A stretch of 64,000 bases of DNA from Macquaria australasica (GCA_005408345.1 SEMN01000889.1:1-64000), one strand, 5' to 3'. Numbered from the stretch's first letter, positions 10,345-25,400 are shown. Translations and numbers: made by a program. The notes: generated from the sequence alone by a model not told the origin.

Positions 10345-11970
10345 ACTTTATCTAGGTTCAGTATGCTTCTTTACTTCCTTACTTCCTCGTAAGTTTCTTC
10401 TTCTAGGCTTCTCTGCTTTGAGACAGGTGTGAAGGTGCGTGCTGTGCTGCCATCTACTGCTCTGAAAGCGAACTATTAGCGGATTCAAAGAAAATGTTTG
10501 GAAAGCATTTTTGAAATTGAAAATAAAGGCACATTTCAAGGCATTTGAAAAAGAAAATGGGAAATGAATGTTAATCAGAGATAGTAACCACTTTAATCAG
10601 TGATGACAGACGGACTGTAGCCTGTTATGGACGCATGAGTGACAAAGTGCTCATAAACAGCGTATCCTACAGTGTGCGGGGTTTCCTCCGGGAAATCTTT
10701 TTTCCTCCTCACCGATATGTTTTGAAGCACGGGCGTTTTAGGCAGGTATCCTGATGCGCTGTGCTAGTAAATGTCTTTACACACACACATAAAGGCCAAC
10801 ATACAAGTAAAGATTCTGCTCCCCCTCAAAAACAGTGATAATGTGAGATGTGCAACTGTTTTAACATGGGGCTGAGGCTATCTCATTATCAGTTATTATC
10901 ATTATCAATGCTTAGTCTAGTGCAGCCTATCTCTAGGCTACCTCGGTATAATTTCTGCTCTAAGGTTGTGCAAAATGTGATTACCCACTTTGAGATGAAA
11001 ACAGGGAAACAGTTTTTATTTTTTGAAGCTACAACAAACGAAAAAACGAAATTGATTAATGAAATAACTGAATAAACGAATGATACACTGGCCACAAAGG
11101 TGCAGTGATTTTATCTTCTCCACCTCTTTTATTTTCCTTTTGAAGGGCATGAGTCCAATATTGTTCCTCAGAGCCTTCATTTGTCTTATTTTGCTTAAAG
11201 GCTCTCCTATTGTGTTGCTAACATGGCCGGATTACCCTGCTAGGCGGCCCCAGGGCAAAAGGAGTTGCTGGGCCCTTATGGACCCCGTTTCTCCTGCTGC
11301 CTCTGCATACTGTACAGTATTCTTATGCTCATCATGAAGCCCAAGGTTTACTGTGAGGCAACTCGATTAAACACAATTGACTTTGGAAATATGCACCACG
11401 TAAGGGCAATCAGTTTTATTTTTGCCTCAGGTCTGTTGGGTTCTACCAGTAAGAAACTGGTTTTAATTGCTTGTATTGTCAATTAACCCGAGTGTCCACC
11501 TCATCTTTTGACTCTGAGTCAGATCCAGCAGCCAATCACAAAATAAACAAATACAGGGCTCGCACACTGCAGGGCTCCAATATTCGCTATTTATTACACC
11601 AAGGTAACTTTTCGAGCACAGTTGCTCATCATCAGACTAAAGTGGCAATGTACAGCGCCATCTTAAATGTACATATGATACAGTCACATGACATGATCAC
11701 ATGAGCCAAGTCTCTAGTGTGACATAGCAGTAGCATATTTGCACAAGAAGCCCATCACCCCTCAACAGGCCACGAGCGGGATGCACCAAGAATCCCTTTT
11801 GGAAGATGGGAATTTGTTGTATCGTGTCTGTACATATAACTCATTTCCCTTTATTTTTTCCTGAGGAGCACCTTGCTGGTCGAAATGTATTTAAACTTTT
11901 GGGAGTTTGTACTATTCAGTGAGCAGACAACATGAAGCCATGATGAGGAAACATACGAATCAAAAAATGA
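10345..11970. other. intergenic region between CCDC142 and TMEM129, repeat remnants only
   Basis: Upstream of TMEM129 and downstream of CCDC142. The first few hundred bases upstream of 10344 should hold the TMEM129 promoter; no clear TATA box is seen. A segment at about 11225-11330 resembles a block at 20540-20600 (both around a GGCCGG/GGCAC core), suggesting a worn dispersed element. No gene is supported. Confidence 0.5.
11540..11930. repeat. probable dispersed repeat, family unknown
   Basis: Contains TTTTCGAGCACAGTTGCTCA at the left and GAGGAGCACCTTGCTGGTCG at the right, a paired GAGCA/TGCTC arrangement that I have often seen flanking repeated DNA in fish genomes. No coding capacity is seen. 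The family assignment is left open. Confidence 0.4.
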
Positions 11971-11971
11971 T

Positions 11972-11977
11972 TTTATT
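11972..11977 (-). terminator. candidate polyadenylation signal of CCDC142
   Basis: Minus-strand AATAAA (TTTATT on plus) about 275 bp after the CCDC142 stop at 12251, in an AT-rich setting suitable for a 3' end. Confidence 0.45.
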
Positions 11978-12210
11978 CAGGAATATAAAAATATATTTGC
12001 TGACAAGTGTTAAAACAAATATTTAGTAATGAATACAAATATGAGATTAATTAACAAATAGGTTTTACATCATTAAAAGTAGCCTAATCTCCAGAGGTAT
12101 CATGTTCTTATTTGCAAAAATATACACTGTTTAAACAACAAGAATAAAACCTTTTTATATTTTTACTGGATATTTGCTTTACACCATGTTTGTGTAAAGG
12201 AAAGAGCCAG

Positions 12211-12232
12211 AGTGTGTGTGTGTGTGTGTGTC
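12211..12232. repeat. (GT)n microsatellite in CCDC142 3' UTR
   Basis: A pure GT run of about 22 bases just beyond the CCDC142 stop on the transcript's 3' side. Confidence 0.9.
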
Positions 12233-12250
12233 TCTGCAGGGTCTGTGTGT

Positions 12251-15200
12251 TCAGGGTTCAGACTTAGACAGACACTGCAGTCCTGGCAGCCTCCAACGAC
12301 GAGCGCTGCTGTGGATCCTCAGGTCCAACCAGTCCTGTTGAGCAGCACCCAGAGCCAGACTGGGAGCCCAAAATAAAGACAGTACCACTTGTGACTAGTG
12401 AATTCCATCACAACAGCACACACTAATATCACAGAACCTAATAACACAGATCTGTATATGGTACTTTAAGGGGAGGGAAAATGTACCTTGGAGCGAGGTA
12501 GGGCTCTCCGGGGGTGGATGGGTCCACTGGAGGGAGGTCAGTGGTCCCAAGTGAGGGATCAGACTGAGTCAGGTCCTCACCCTCCATACCCCTCAGGTTG
12601 GTTATATTGCTCGCCACCACTGCATCAATGCTGTCTCTGCTGCTGTTGGCTGGACCTGAAGAGTCACACACACAGGTTACTGCCACTGGCCTCTTGTGAC
12701 ACAGGTTTTTTTTACAAGCTGCTCTGACAAAAAATGAACATGCACAGGGCCAGAACATGATGCAGCGAACCCCGTGGTGTGGACATTGGGGGCCATGCTG
12801 TCAGGAGGGCACTGGAAGTCTTGTGAAGTTAGATTCACACAGAAATCCTGGAGGAAAAGATGATGCAGTCTGACAGAGACTTGGGAGAAGACAATAAACC
12901 CAAACAAAGCCAAAATACACTGGAACGGCTTCAAAACAACAGGTGATGTGTATGCGAGTCCAAACATCCAGAACCTGCAGTTCATCCATGGTTCTACCAT
13001 AGCCTGTACAAGTCCTGTCCTGTTCAGTAGGCATACAAAATGACATTTGAAAATCATAAAAACAAGTTGCCTTTTCAGGAGCAGTGTCCTCATTACTTAA
13101 CATGGTTTTCACAAACTACTTTGTGCAAAATAAATAGTCCCAATGACCCACAGCAAGGGAAAAAATGGCATTTCACTGGGTGTCAAATCACTTTGATGGT
13201 GGACCAGATTTGACCTACAGGCCATTTGCTATTTGCCAACTTGTACTTTAAATGATCATGAATATAAAGTGTTATTCAGGCTTTAAATATGGGTGAACTC
13301 CCTCTCTGACTGACTCTCTGATACTCACAGCAGCGTGTGAAAGGCTCCCAGGCTCTGGACTGGAGGTAAGGTTTGGCCTGCGGCTGCTGGAGCAGACACA
13401 CCACTGCTGAGTCCGCTTGCTGAAAAACCCTGCAGACAGACAGAGAGAGGGATTACCAACCTGCTTACCAAAAGTGGTGTGGATGAAATGATTGGTTCTC
13501 TTCACCTTGATCTTTACATATTAGCTGGCTCTTCCAAGGAATCTATATTGGAAAATGTCAGTATGTTTCAGCAGGTCACCAGTGAACACCAAGTCCTTTA
13601 ATATTTTGAACATATTTTCTAGTGATGTTTGTTTTATATTTTTATATCTGAGGATGGCTTGTTTACTGACCCAAAGAGGGCCTAGGTTGATCAGGTCTAA
13701 AACAATGTATGCTTAAATATGGAGCCAATTCCCACTAAAGCAACTGTCTCAAAAATATGTGGTACAGCTGTGAAACTCTCACAAAAATGTAGGCCTGATG
13801 GATTTGACTCTGCTATGAAACACACTAGTTTGTTCACACTTCAGAACAGCACTTAAATAATCAATATAGGAGCCTGGTCTGGAGTCAGTAAACTGAAGCT
13901 CCATCACACTGAGGTGGAGTAAGTTAGTTGAACGGCAGGTTGTAACACTGTGGTACCGAAGGCTGAGCAGTCGCTGGTGGAGTTCAGCTGACAGGCCGTA
14001 TTTGTCTGACTGGATCAGTTCTCTGATAGAATCAAAGTCCTGCTTCAGCTGGAGAGCTCCCTGCACACTGAGGAGGAACAACAACACAACACTGCTCAGA
14101 GGTGCAGGTACCCACTTAAACACAAACACACACACACACTTACAGTGTATGCAGGTTTACAAAACAGAAACAGTCAGACAAATGTTTTTCATATACATTT
14201 TCTCATTCTTTAGTTACAAAAACTATGCTTTCAATTTTGAACTGTATTCTATATTCTAATGCTGTCATATTATCTCCTGATTGATGACACCAGGAGGGGT
14301 ATGGCATCAAAAAGCGGTGTCATCGACCAGGTGCATCACACTGTGGTAGATATTAATGTATGATGCTATGACCAGAAACATACCTGAATTTGATCTTCTG
14401 TTTCAGGATGTGTTCCATCCATGCCTCCATGAAAGCTGTCATTGTTATACTCAGTGCTTGGACACGGTCGTCATCAGACAATGGTGCCACACCCTCTAAA
14501 ACCTGACCAATCACAGTCTGAGCTGCCACAGATGCATACTCACTGGGACTGCTGGGAAAACCTGCGCACCAACAGAGACATACACAATCTTCATTACACA
14601 GTAAAATGTACCAGAAGATCATCTTCTGTACAGTATACCTACAAAACCATCCAACATGGACTGGTGTTCCTCTGAGAGAGAATGTGTGTCAAAGCAATCA
14701 AAACAGTGTCTCTGTATTCTGTAGTTACAAGTTGAGCTAACAGTAGTAATAGCTGTCATCCTCTGTGAGGGGTCAACAAATATCTGTTGCATGAGTTTCT
14801 GTCCCCGCCCATTACTAACAGTCAGGTTTCAGTACCTGTCCTGAGGCTGGGTCTCCAGTGTACAGAAGAAGGCATGGTCTGTTCAAAGATCTCCCCTGAC
14901 ATCCTCTTGCAGTCACTGGAGAAGGTCTTCAGCACCAGACAAGAGAAGGTCTGATGGACACAGAGCAGCAGCATCAGGATCAGACCACGTCTACATTCTT
15001 TGGTTTGCATAATGCCACAATCATGCAGGCAGCATGGTGATCCCCATTCTTCCTACTCCAAAGTACACCTGCAGGAGGCTGACAGGAACTGTCTGTCAGA
15101 TATGACACGAATGCTGCTGAATGTGGAAGTTTATTCTTGCCCTTGGAAAAAGGTCAAGAGAATTTCTTTGTCAGTCGACTTTGCTGCGTTCCATTTGGAG

Positions 15201-18200
15201 TGGGTCCATCCTCTCTGTCTCTGATCAGCTGTGTGTTGCTGTTCTTCTTCTCTAATGCCCACACTCCTAAATAGTGGGATACCACCTCACAACAAAACTG
15301 AGTACAGCTTTCACTGCTCTGCAATTACAAAGTGAAGAGGAGTCTGCTTTCTAATGTGTTTGTGAGACAGACAGGTCACCTGCAGCTTGGATACAGCCCT
15401 GTCAAGAGCGTCCAGTTGCTGCCTCAGCAACAGCTGGCTGTGGTGATGAAGGGTGGAATGATGGCCAGTGTCTGAATTCATCATCAGAGACTTAGTCTGA
15501 TGCACCATCATCTCTAATGACTCTCTCAGCAACTGCAGACACAAAGAAGAACCCATCACAAACACACTTTATTACTCTGATGCTGATTTCACTTCAGGGC
15601 TGAAAGGCTAGTGGATATTAGACTGGTGACCAGAAACTCCAATGAAAGCCATTATCACTGAATAAGCTGACAGTATATTAGGACCATCTGTTTTGGAGTC
15701 CGTGGTGCTATTTTAAGTTTTTCTTAATACTTTTCACACAACAATGGAGCTCTATGGCACAGAGGAATACGATATATCAGTACTTGTTAGTAGTCAATTC
15801 ATTGGAGGTTTTGGTCTTTGCATGGTAATGTTGATCATATCAAATAACACAAGCCTTACCCTATAAAAGAAATGTGAAAAGTGGTGTGAATCCTTTCCCA
15901 GTTCACTGTACTGCACATGTGTATTCATCATCATTCATTTAAAAAGTGATTGACAGAAATGAGTCACCTACTTTGAGGTCTCCCTGTGTGATAAGCAGGA
16001 ACTTGTTGAGGTTCCATGAGGAGAGGAACTGGTAAGCCTTGGACATGACCCAGACTGTAGACAGTTGCACTGTGGCTAATGCCAAGCTAACAGTCTGTCT
16101 CTGGAGAGTGAGGCTGGAGGGGAAGAGGCCAAAGGAACCTGGGGGGAGAGTGTGTATTTAAGTTTTTTGCCATTTCCCTGATTTTATGAATTGTACCTTT
16201 TTTTTATTTGTTTTAATTCTTCTTCTTCTTCTATCATTATTACCTGATTCTTTGGCAATATTGTCGTTGTTACATTCATGCCAATAAAGCAAATTGAATT
16301 GAATTGAGAAAGAGAGACACACAGACACACTAAACATATGTGTATATAAGTTTTCTGCTATTTTCTTGATTTTATGAATTGCCTTTTTCTGTTTATTTTT
16401 AATGTCAATATTACTTGATGCTTTGGCAATATTGTCTTTGCTACACCAACATCAACACACACCATCAACATACACACCAACATCAACACACACACACACC
16501 AACATCGTAAAACACACACACACACCAACCAACATCAACACACACACACACCTACACAAACATCAGCACGCACACTAAACCTCAACACACACTTGTGCCC
16601 TGAGACTTACTGATCAAACAGCCAACACTGTTCAACCTCAGACCAGCACTGCTTTCCAACCACTGATCAGAGTAAACCAACTTATTAAATTAACAAAAGA
16701 TGCCTATCTGGAACACTGGACCGATCAAACCAAAACTCAAAACAAACTGAACTGCTATCTGACCCTAAACCATGAATACAGATTGGCAGAGTATCTCTTT
16801 ACTGTCAGAGATCCAAAGCAGAGACAAATCCTGACCAAATACAGACTCAGTGACCACAGTCTAGCTATAGCGAGAGGACGACACAAGAAGTCCTGGCTAC
16901 CAACAGAGGAAAGACTCTGTGGTCACTGCACGACAGGTGAGGTAGACACAGAGATACACTTCCTCTTAAAATGTGACAGATGTAATCATATCAGAGTAGA
17001 ATACTTTAAGAAATTTAATTTGTTAATCCCAAACTTCACAGAGCTCGATGACAGTGAAAAGCAACAGACTGTATTAGGAGAAGGACACCAAAATAAAACA
17101 CACACCCCCCACACACACATAAAATATATGTGTATATAAGTTTTCTGCTATTTTCTTGATTTTATAAATTGTTTTTTTATGTTTATTTTTATCTCAATAT
17201 TACCTGATGCTTTGTCAATATTGTCTTTGCTACACCAACATCACACACACACACACATCAACACACACACTAAACTTCACACACTTCCAGTCTCACGTGT
17301 ATTTAAGTTTTTTGCTATTTTCCTGATTTTTTGAATTGTACCTTATTATTATTTATGTAGTTATTTTTAATTATTAGTCTCATTATTCTTATTACTATTA
17401 TTGTTTTAATATCATTATTACCTAACGCTTTGGCAATATTGTCGTTGTTACATTCATGCCAATAAAGCAAATTGAATTGAATTGAATTGAATTGAATTGA
17501 GAGCGAGAGAGAGAGAGAGAGAGAGAGAGACGAGTTGCTTCCAGGCTGGACTGGCACTAATTCTAAAATACTGGGAGAAGCAATACTTTATTGAATAAAT
17601 TGAAAAGATTACATTAAGTGACAGCAGCCTGTAATAATTCTATTGAAATGACACATAATGCTGTGGTGACTTAGTGTTGCAGGGTGCAGGTAGAAAGAAC
17701 TCAGTGAAGCCCTGAACAGCAGCTTTATGGATGATGAGCCATCCATCAGCAGCAACCTTCCTTACATTCCCATTGGGGAGGACACCACCAAAACACACAA
17801 CTGAGTTAATTTTAAGTTGTAGTTCATTTGACTCACTGTTAAACTTTATAACTAACACATTTTACAAACTGTTCAGTACCAGGTCAATTAACTGAACATT
17901 TTAAGGCAGTGGTCATTCATATTTTTATGTTGAAACAACTTTAGATCTTTTTATAGTGTATCAATGTTCTTACAGTGTGATGTAGAGCGCTGTTTGTGAC
18001 AGCAGTGCAGAAGGCACACTGAACCCGAACACGTTTTGAGTTTCCAATGTCAGAAGGACACAGGTTAATCGAAGGATGACTCTGACTTTAGTCATCTGTT
18101 ATTAACATTACAAACATGAGTGGAGATGTACTGAGGGGCACACAGGCTGGTCTCATGATGGACTGAACACTTTAAAGGAAAGCCAAAGCTCTAAAAGGCT

Positions 18201-19376
18201 GATCATAATGAGCTGAGTGCACACACAGACACATCATAAACTAACAAGCTCAGCTTCACTTGTAATAGTTAGATCACACTCTGAGACACATGAAGCGTTA
18301 CAGACAGGTGACAGGTGGGTTACTGTCATTTCCAACGGCCTTTTCAGCACTTATGATCATTTATCATTAAGCTGTAGGAGCATTTATATAAAAATGATTT
18401 TCATAATGAAAGGCTCTGAATTCAGAGCTGTATGCATTTTATTCTGCTTCAGATTCTGGAGACCTTCCTGGTTATGTTATTAATTATTCATGACAATTTG
18501 GCAGAGCTCCAAAAGGCACAATTACATTCAGTGGAGCATTTTTCAGTATCTATGGCTCACCAAGTCAAGTCTCAAGGCAGATTCAATTCAGTTTTATTTA
18601 TATTTATTTATTTTATTTATCAGATGAGTCCGAGTCTCAAGTCTATAGCTCTGGTCTATAGTGAATCCACTGTTCTCTGATCTCCATAGAGATCTTGCCC
18701 TTGTAATCAGAGCAGATCACACTAACTATTTGTCACTAATGTTAGCTCCCACAGGCTCCCCCACTTCCACCAATGATCCTGTGTGCAGCGCAGAGCCTTG
18801 GTTTTCTGCTACAACATGAATATGGCCTGATTTACGCATCAACAGTGGCTTACCACAGCTAATGAAGTGGAGCTTTGGAGCTGATGATACTGTTTCAGAG
18901 ACAGGTGATATTATGCACGAAGGCATGCTGCAGGTGCTGCCGATAAGATTGAATAACTGTGGAGGAAACATTGTGCATGTCTCTCTACCTGAGGCCCTGC
19001 TGGCTGAGTGATGGCAGCTCACAGATGACAGGAGAGGAGGGGGCAGCAGCAGGAAGTGCTCCATGGTTACTGACATCATCACACCTCCATCCTGCTCAGA
19101 TGACGGCATCACAGAGTTGAGACACTTGTCTTTCAGAGCCGAACCTAAACTTCTGCACACCACTGAAGAAAGACAGACAGAAGGAGGGAAAGACAGACAG
19201 TGAGTGAGAGACAGACAGCATGACCAAATAATGCAACAGAAAGACTCAGCCAATACAGTGATTTAGTGAAAAAGTTATTTATATACACCTTTAATGAAAA
19301 ACTTGCAATGCAGTGTTCTGATGTCCAGATCAAGGTTTAATGCTTGTGATTAATACTGAGTTTCTGCTGATAACCA

Positions 19377-19420
<44 letters not shown>

Positions 19421-22400
19421 TGTGTGCGCACACACACACACACACACACAGATATGTACTAACCGTAGTCCCACTGAGCATGTGCTGTAATGGCTAACAG
19501 ATACAGACTGAAGTCCTCCAGCATGGTTCTGCACTCCTTTGGAACCAGATCTACAACCAACAGCACAAAACCCAAGCTTTGAATATTACATTTACATTTA
19601 TTCATTTGTCAGATGCTTTTGTCCAAAGCGACGTACAAATGAGGTACAATCCAAGCCACAGAAGATCAATGGGAAGAGAGTTCCATGTTCCACTGGACAG
19701 AAGTGCCTTGAGTTATGCAGGTGCATGACGTAACATACAAGCGCCTAGCAATATTTTGTTTTGTTTTTTTGTTTTTTTGAATAAAGAGCTAGGTAAGGTT
19801 CAAGAGACAGAGAGAGAAAGAAACAGCATATTAGCTGAGTAAGTACTCATAGTAAGTACTTATCTTCTGTTAATAAACTTTTATTATCAGTGAATATCAG
19901 AATTAAATTTATAATTCATAAAACTAAATTACAGCCCACAGAACACTGTACATGGTGTGAAGAAAGTATTGAATGAAAGACAGATAAAGAAAGAAATAAG
20001 AATAAATAAGTAATGGCTATTGCAGTTACAGGTGTGTTTTCTTCTCACCTGTCTCTGAAGCTTGACTGATCCTGTGCAGAATTTGGAAGCCTCTGTGGTT
20101 GTCTTGGAGGTTGATGCTCCCTGCAGTGTCTCCTGCTGGTGGCATGTGGAGCTGCAGCCACAGGGCTCTGCAGCAGAGAGTCCACAGCAGGGTGTGGTAC
20201 TGTCCAAACAGATCAGCAAACACCAGCGACTGACCGAGGTCCAACCACTGCACAGAGGGAGGCCAACGAAGACAGTCTGGCTCCACTGTTGTCCCCTCCG
20301 CTCTCACAGTCTCAGACTCTGTCTCTGGGTCTCCATCCCTCCGAGTACCTGAGCTGAAGGACACAAATAGAGTGCAGTTATCTCACAAGGACTGCGTGGT
20401 GCATCTGTCAGGTTGATCACCTAAAGAGCAACAAAACACAAGCTGAATATTCAGGCTGTTTGCATTTACAAACACCACAAGTGGTGTCCAGCATAATGAC
20501 ATCACTGTTGGACGAGATGACAAGTGTAACAGAAGATATCCTAATCCTAATCTCGCCTAGGGCACCAAAATGGCTAGGGCCGGCTCTGCATGGACCCTTG
20601 TGATTCTATTCATCTACTCAATCTATGATCTATCCACTTGTGACCCCGCCCCTATATAATTATGTTTAAACAGCAATAAAAAAACATTGATCACAAAAAA
20701 AGAATTGTCTATTTCAGCAAGTTACAAATGTGTCTAAGTCCCTCATCAGATGATCCGCCAAGCAATTTGACCAAAGCATACTGAGGCAACAGTGGCTCAA
20801 CAGTCAACACAGCAGACAGTGGCTGCTTTACCCTGACATACCTGACTGTGGCTTCTGGCCTGGGTCTTATTTCCACTCCAGTCCTCTGCTGCTGAGTTCC
20901 TTCCACATGTTGCTCCTTGTTCAGTTCTGTACTCATATTCAATTCCACTGAGTCAGCTGTATTTATGATTGGAGCGGTCTTTCCATTTGGCGAGAACACA
21001 TCTGTTATTGTATTTGGAGGTAGCTGTTGAGGCGCTGCCGCTGCTGTAGGTGTATGTGATGCCAGTGGAGCAAGCAGCTCACTGGAGGAAACTAACAGCT
21101 GAAAGAGGAGCTCTACTGAGGACTGGTCCTGTTGGCAAACCCCTAGCTTGATGGTGGTTGAAGGGGATGAAATGGTATGCAATAGTTTCCCGTTTTCTAA
21201 ACTGGTCTGTCTTTCTAGCTTTGGTTGGACTGATAGCAAAGCTTCCACACTGGTTTGGGCTGGACCAGTGTGGGATATGTATGTTTGGCACTGGCTGGTT
21301 TGGTTAGAGCCCTCTGTTCTATGTTGGACACAGGTGGGCTTGGCTAAAACAGGATGGGGGTTTTCCAAGATAGTACAGTCCAGGTGAAGGTCAGGGATGT
21401 AAACAGAAGCAGTGTCATGGCAGGTGTCATGAGACGATGACTGTAGAGGGGGGTGATGATTAACAAAGAAGAGACGAGAGGAGCTAAGGTAGGTATGCTG
21501 CAGCTGTTCCCAGGTCCACTCAGACCTCAGTGCGGAGGTCCCACAGCTGACCCTGGCCACCTGACTAACAGAGCTATCAGAACATGCAGAGGCCTCATGC
21601 TTGGTGTGGACCAGACATATGTGATGGCTCTGCTCAGAGGCCCAGCAGTGCAGCTGCTTGGCTGCCATGTCTGCATGATGCACTGCTAGAATCCTCATCA
21701 GCTCTTTGACTGAGAAGGCAGCAGGGTGGTGCCCTTTGCTGTTTGGAAGATTAGAATTCAGTGTGCAATGATGTGTCTGCTGTAGTACTGCAGTCCTCAG
21801 CTGAGTGGCGCTGTGCTGCGCTCTCTGCTCCCCCACTGCCTGGTTATACAGGTCTGTACCAGCTAAAATATCCTCCAGGACTTCTCTTGGTACAGAGTCT
21901 GATTCAGCCTGGGCTAAAGCCGACAGAACAACATACACATAATGTTCCATCAACACCAGTGCCTGCAGACCAAGCAAGTCCAGAGTCTGTTTGATTTCCA
22001 CCAGCAGCCTGGTTTGCTGGACCAGAGCAGGTCTCAGATACGGGTCAGACTGGACTTTGGAGAACAGACAAGACCAGTGGTTGAGATGGACCCGGAGCTC
22101 CTGGCTTAGTGAGCCAAGACAAACCCTGAATGAGGACCAGTTGGAAAGGGTCTGGAAAAGAGAGGAGAGTGCTTGTGTTCGTGAATACGCACCAGAGGTA
22201 TCCTCCGATATGTTTCTAAACCAGTGCTGATACAGTAGCTGAGTTTCAGTACCCACACCAAAATGATTCTGTTTTTCTGTACCTTCATTTGGAAATACAC
22301 GGAGGAGGAGAAACCAAAGGTCTCAAAAGTTAAAAACACAAGCAGCCATGCAAGAACTAAATACAGTCTAAAACTGTCAAGCGATGAAGAACTATCTGAT

Positions 22401-25400
22401 CAAAAAAGAAGTCAAAGCCAGGAGAAGATGGGCAGTGACTGGTCATCACTGCCAACCCGACAACTGGAGGACGTTGAGGTTCAGGGTCAAAAAGTCTGAA
22501 ACAACCTGACGACATCTTCTCCTGGCTGAAAGCTACAGTCATTGATTTGGTTGTACAATTCACCTCTGACATCTGTCTTTGAAGAGAGTTACTCATCATT
22601 ATAATCCAACTATTCCTATTCCTGATCACATGTATATCTACTGTATATACTGTATATATTTGAAAAAAATATAAGATTGATAAGATTAAAGGAAGTTTCC
22701 TGTAGCTTTCACTCTGAATCAAATGACTTTCTAATGTCAAAGAGGAGAAAAAAATGACGTACTAAAACTGGTTGGAGTTGTTTTTAGCGTCTTCTAGCTC
22801 ATTGTTTTGGCTCTTACTGCTGCACATTTCTGTACAGTCAAGTCTAAGCCCCTCATCAACCCCCATACGCAGCCATTTCCATCAGAAGAGCTCAGATAAA
22901 CCAGCTGCACACTATCTGCCGACTGTGCTGAGAACCAAAGCGCAGACAGAAGTTAGAGACGAGCTGGTGAACATATTAAAGCTGCATGGAGCTGCACAAT
23001 TCTCAGTGGGTTTCACATTACACAGAGCAATCTAATGAAAGCTTATTCCTGCAGTTTAGCCTCACCTGGTGAAGTGTCAGGTGCTCCTCCAGCGAGTGTC
23101 TCACTCTGGATATGTATGATGCTGTTAGGTGAGCCCTCCTGGTGTACTCGTGGATGAAGAGCAGCAGAGATCGCTGCTTCAGGAGCCTCCACAGAGCTCT
23201 GTAGCTCGCCTGCAGCAAGGAGGAGGAGGGCAGGAGGAGAACACCTCCATCTGCTGGGAGGCCTTTAACACAGACCTGATGGAGAGGAAGAGAGAGGGGA
23301 TGGACTCAAATCACACACATTATGATACTGCTTCTTCTCCCCAATCGTTTTTTCAAAGGTTTAATCATCAAGAGTTCTTATTTGAAAAGAAATTACCTCA
23401 AGAACTATACTTGAATGCCTCATCCCTGACTGCAGAAATATTGCAGCCATGCTCAGTAAAAGAACAAAAACTGCTTATCACTTAAATGACTGGAATACTT
23501 AGCTTAAACACTGAATACACAGGAATCAGAAAAAAGTTTGTTCAAAGAACAGCTGGACATCTAGAGAACATGTGACATCACTTGAGGTGATCACACACAT
23601 CAGCAGCAGCGCCTCCTCGTGACAATCATGCCCTCGTTTTTTACAATTCTTTCCTCACACCTGTTGACATCCCTGGACCTCACCTGGGGAGACCCCATGT
23701 GTTCCTCGCCAACCGGCTGCCACTGGGGTGCCACAGTCAGAAGAACTTGTTGCAGACGCAGGAGACGTGCTGAGGACCGGGACACCAGGTTGTGAGCGAT
23801 TACAAAATGTCCCTCTTCCTCTTCCTCATCTTGACTTCGGCCATGGAACAGCCACTTCAGACTTGGGTTAAAGGTGCTCCTGAGTAAAGTCTCAGCTCGC
23901 TGCAGGGACCAGGAGATGGACCTCTGTGACCAGGAACCTGGAAGGGCACACGTCCAACATTAGCATGGTGTGAAGACTTTCAGCACACTGGAGACTAAAA
24001 GGGACAACTCACAGACAAGGTCAAAGGAAGGCTGGGTCAGTTATTTGGTTTAGTTTCAAAGGAGGGCATACAGGTTAAATAGATGGTTTCCCCATTTCAA
24101 ACAACATAGGATGCATACACAGCCAGGGGGCAGACAACACATTACTAAAATGTCATGACATCAGCTTATCAAGCTGCAGGAAAAACGTGACATTCTTTAA
24201 AAGTCAATTTGTATGGGTATCCATAATCCATAATTTGGTACTGACCTAAGTTAAATATTGTTTCTCTCAGTACCAGGGTATAAAAGGGTATGGGTGTATG
24301 AAGAGTTTGTTCACTGAACTTAAAAGTCAAATGACAGCACCAGAAGCTGCAGAGAGACTGTTGGTGTGTCCCTATTCCATACTACATACTAATTCTAAGC
24401 AGGTTTTAGTGTTTTTACAGTGGAAAAGTGACAAAATGAAGTATACTCAAAGCAGACTATATGCATAGTAGATTTTTGCGTGTGCTGATGATGGACACTA
24501 GTCTCCCACAATGCAGTGCACAAAGGAAATGGAGGAGCTGCACACAGCTGAAAAACATACATGAATTGTGCATGGTAGTGAAACAGCTCCAGAAAGAGCT
24601 TGGAAAAGAAAACTAAGTCAAGGGTGTTCTGCTTTCTACTTGTGAAGTTTAGTTTGGAGTGACATTCCAAAGTCACAGTTTGATGGACGTTAGCATTAAG
24701 TATGTTTGTTCTTTTTTGTATAGTAACTGCTAAAACAGTATACTATGACAGTTAGTATGCCATACATAATGTATAGAATTATTATGTAGTATGCATTTGG
24801 AACAGAGCTCATGTGCTCAGTCCTGTTGGCTGATGAGAGACACAGTTCTTCACATGTATATATAATACCATCAGTGGTCAGATCCTCTGAAACCATGCAG
24901 GAACTGCATCTCCTCTGGAAGACAAAAAGGACATTTAGTGATAGCTGGAACAAGCACAAAACCTGTTCAGGCTTAAGGTGTGTGTGTGTGTCTGGGGGGG
25001 AAACAGTGAGAGGTGAAATAGGCTTGAAACTTTCAATCCGAGATGGCACTGCAAAGTTACTCTTTAAGATCTGTGGCCGCCTTTAAAAAGCAGCTCAAGT
25101 CCCATCTAGACTTGTATTTTTTTCATTCATATCTATTTTTATTTACTTCTATTTTATGGTGTTTTTACTCTTTTTATGTCTGTATTTTATGTCTGTTGTG
25201 ACGTTTGCTGAGGAATGGGGCCCAGCACTGTAGTCTGGAGATAACAAGGAAAACAAGGAGAAAATTCTACAAGATTCTCCACACAGACTATTCTCTAACT
25301 TAGTATGCCTGCTGTTGGTGCTTGCTGGCAGATAGTGTACAGTGGGTTTATCAGAGCATTTTCTCTGAATCCAGGTGCCTGCTGCTGGACACCCATACAA

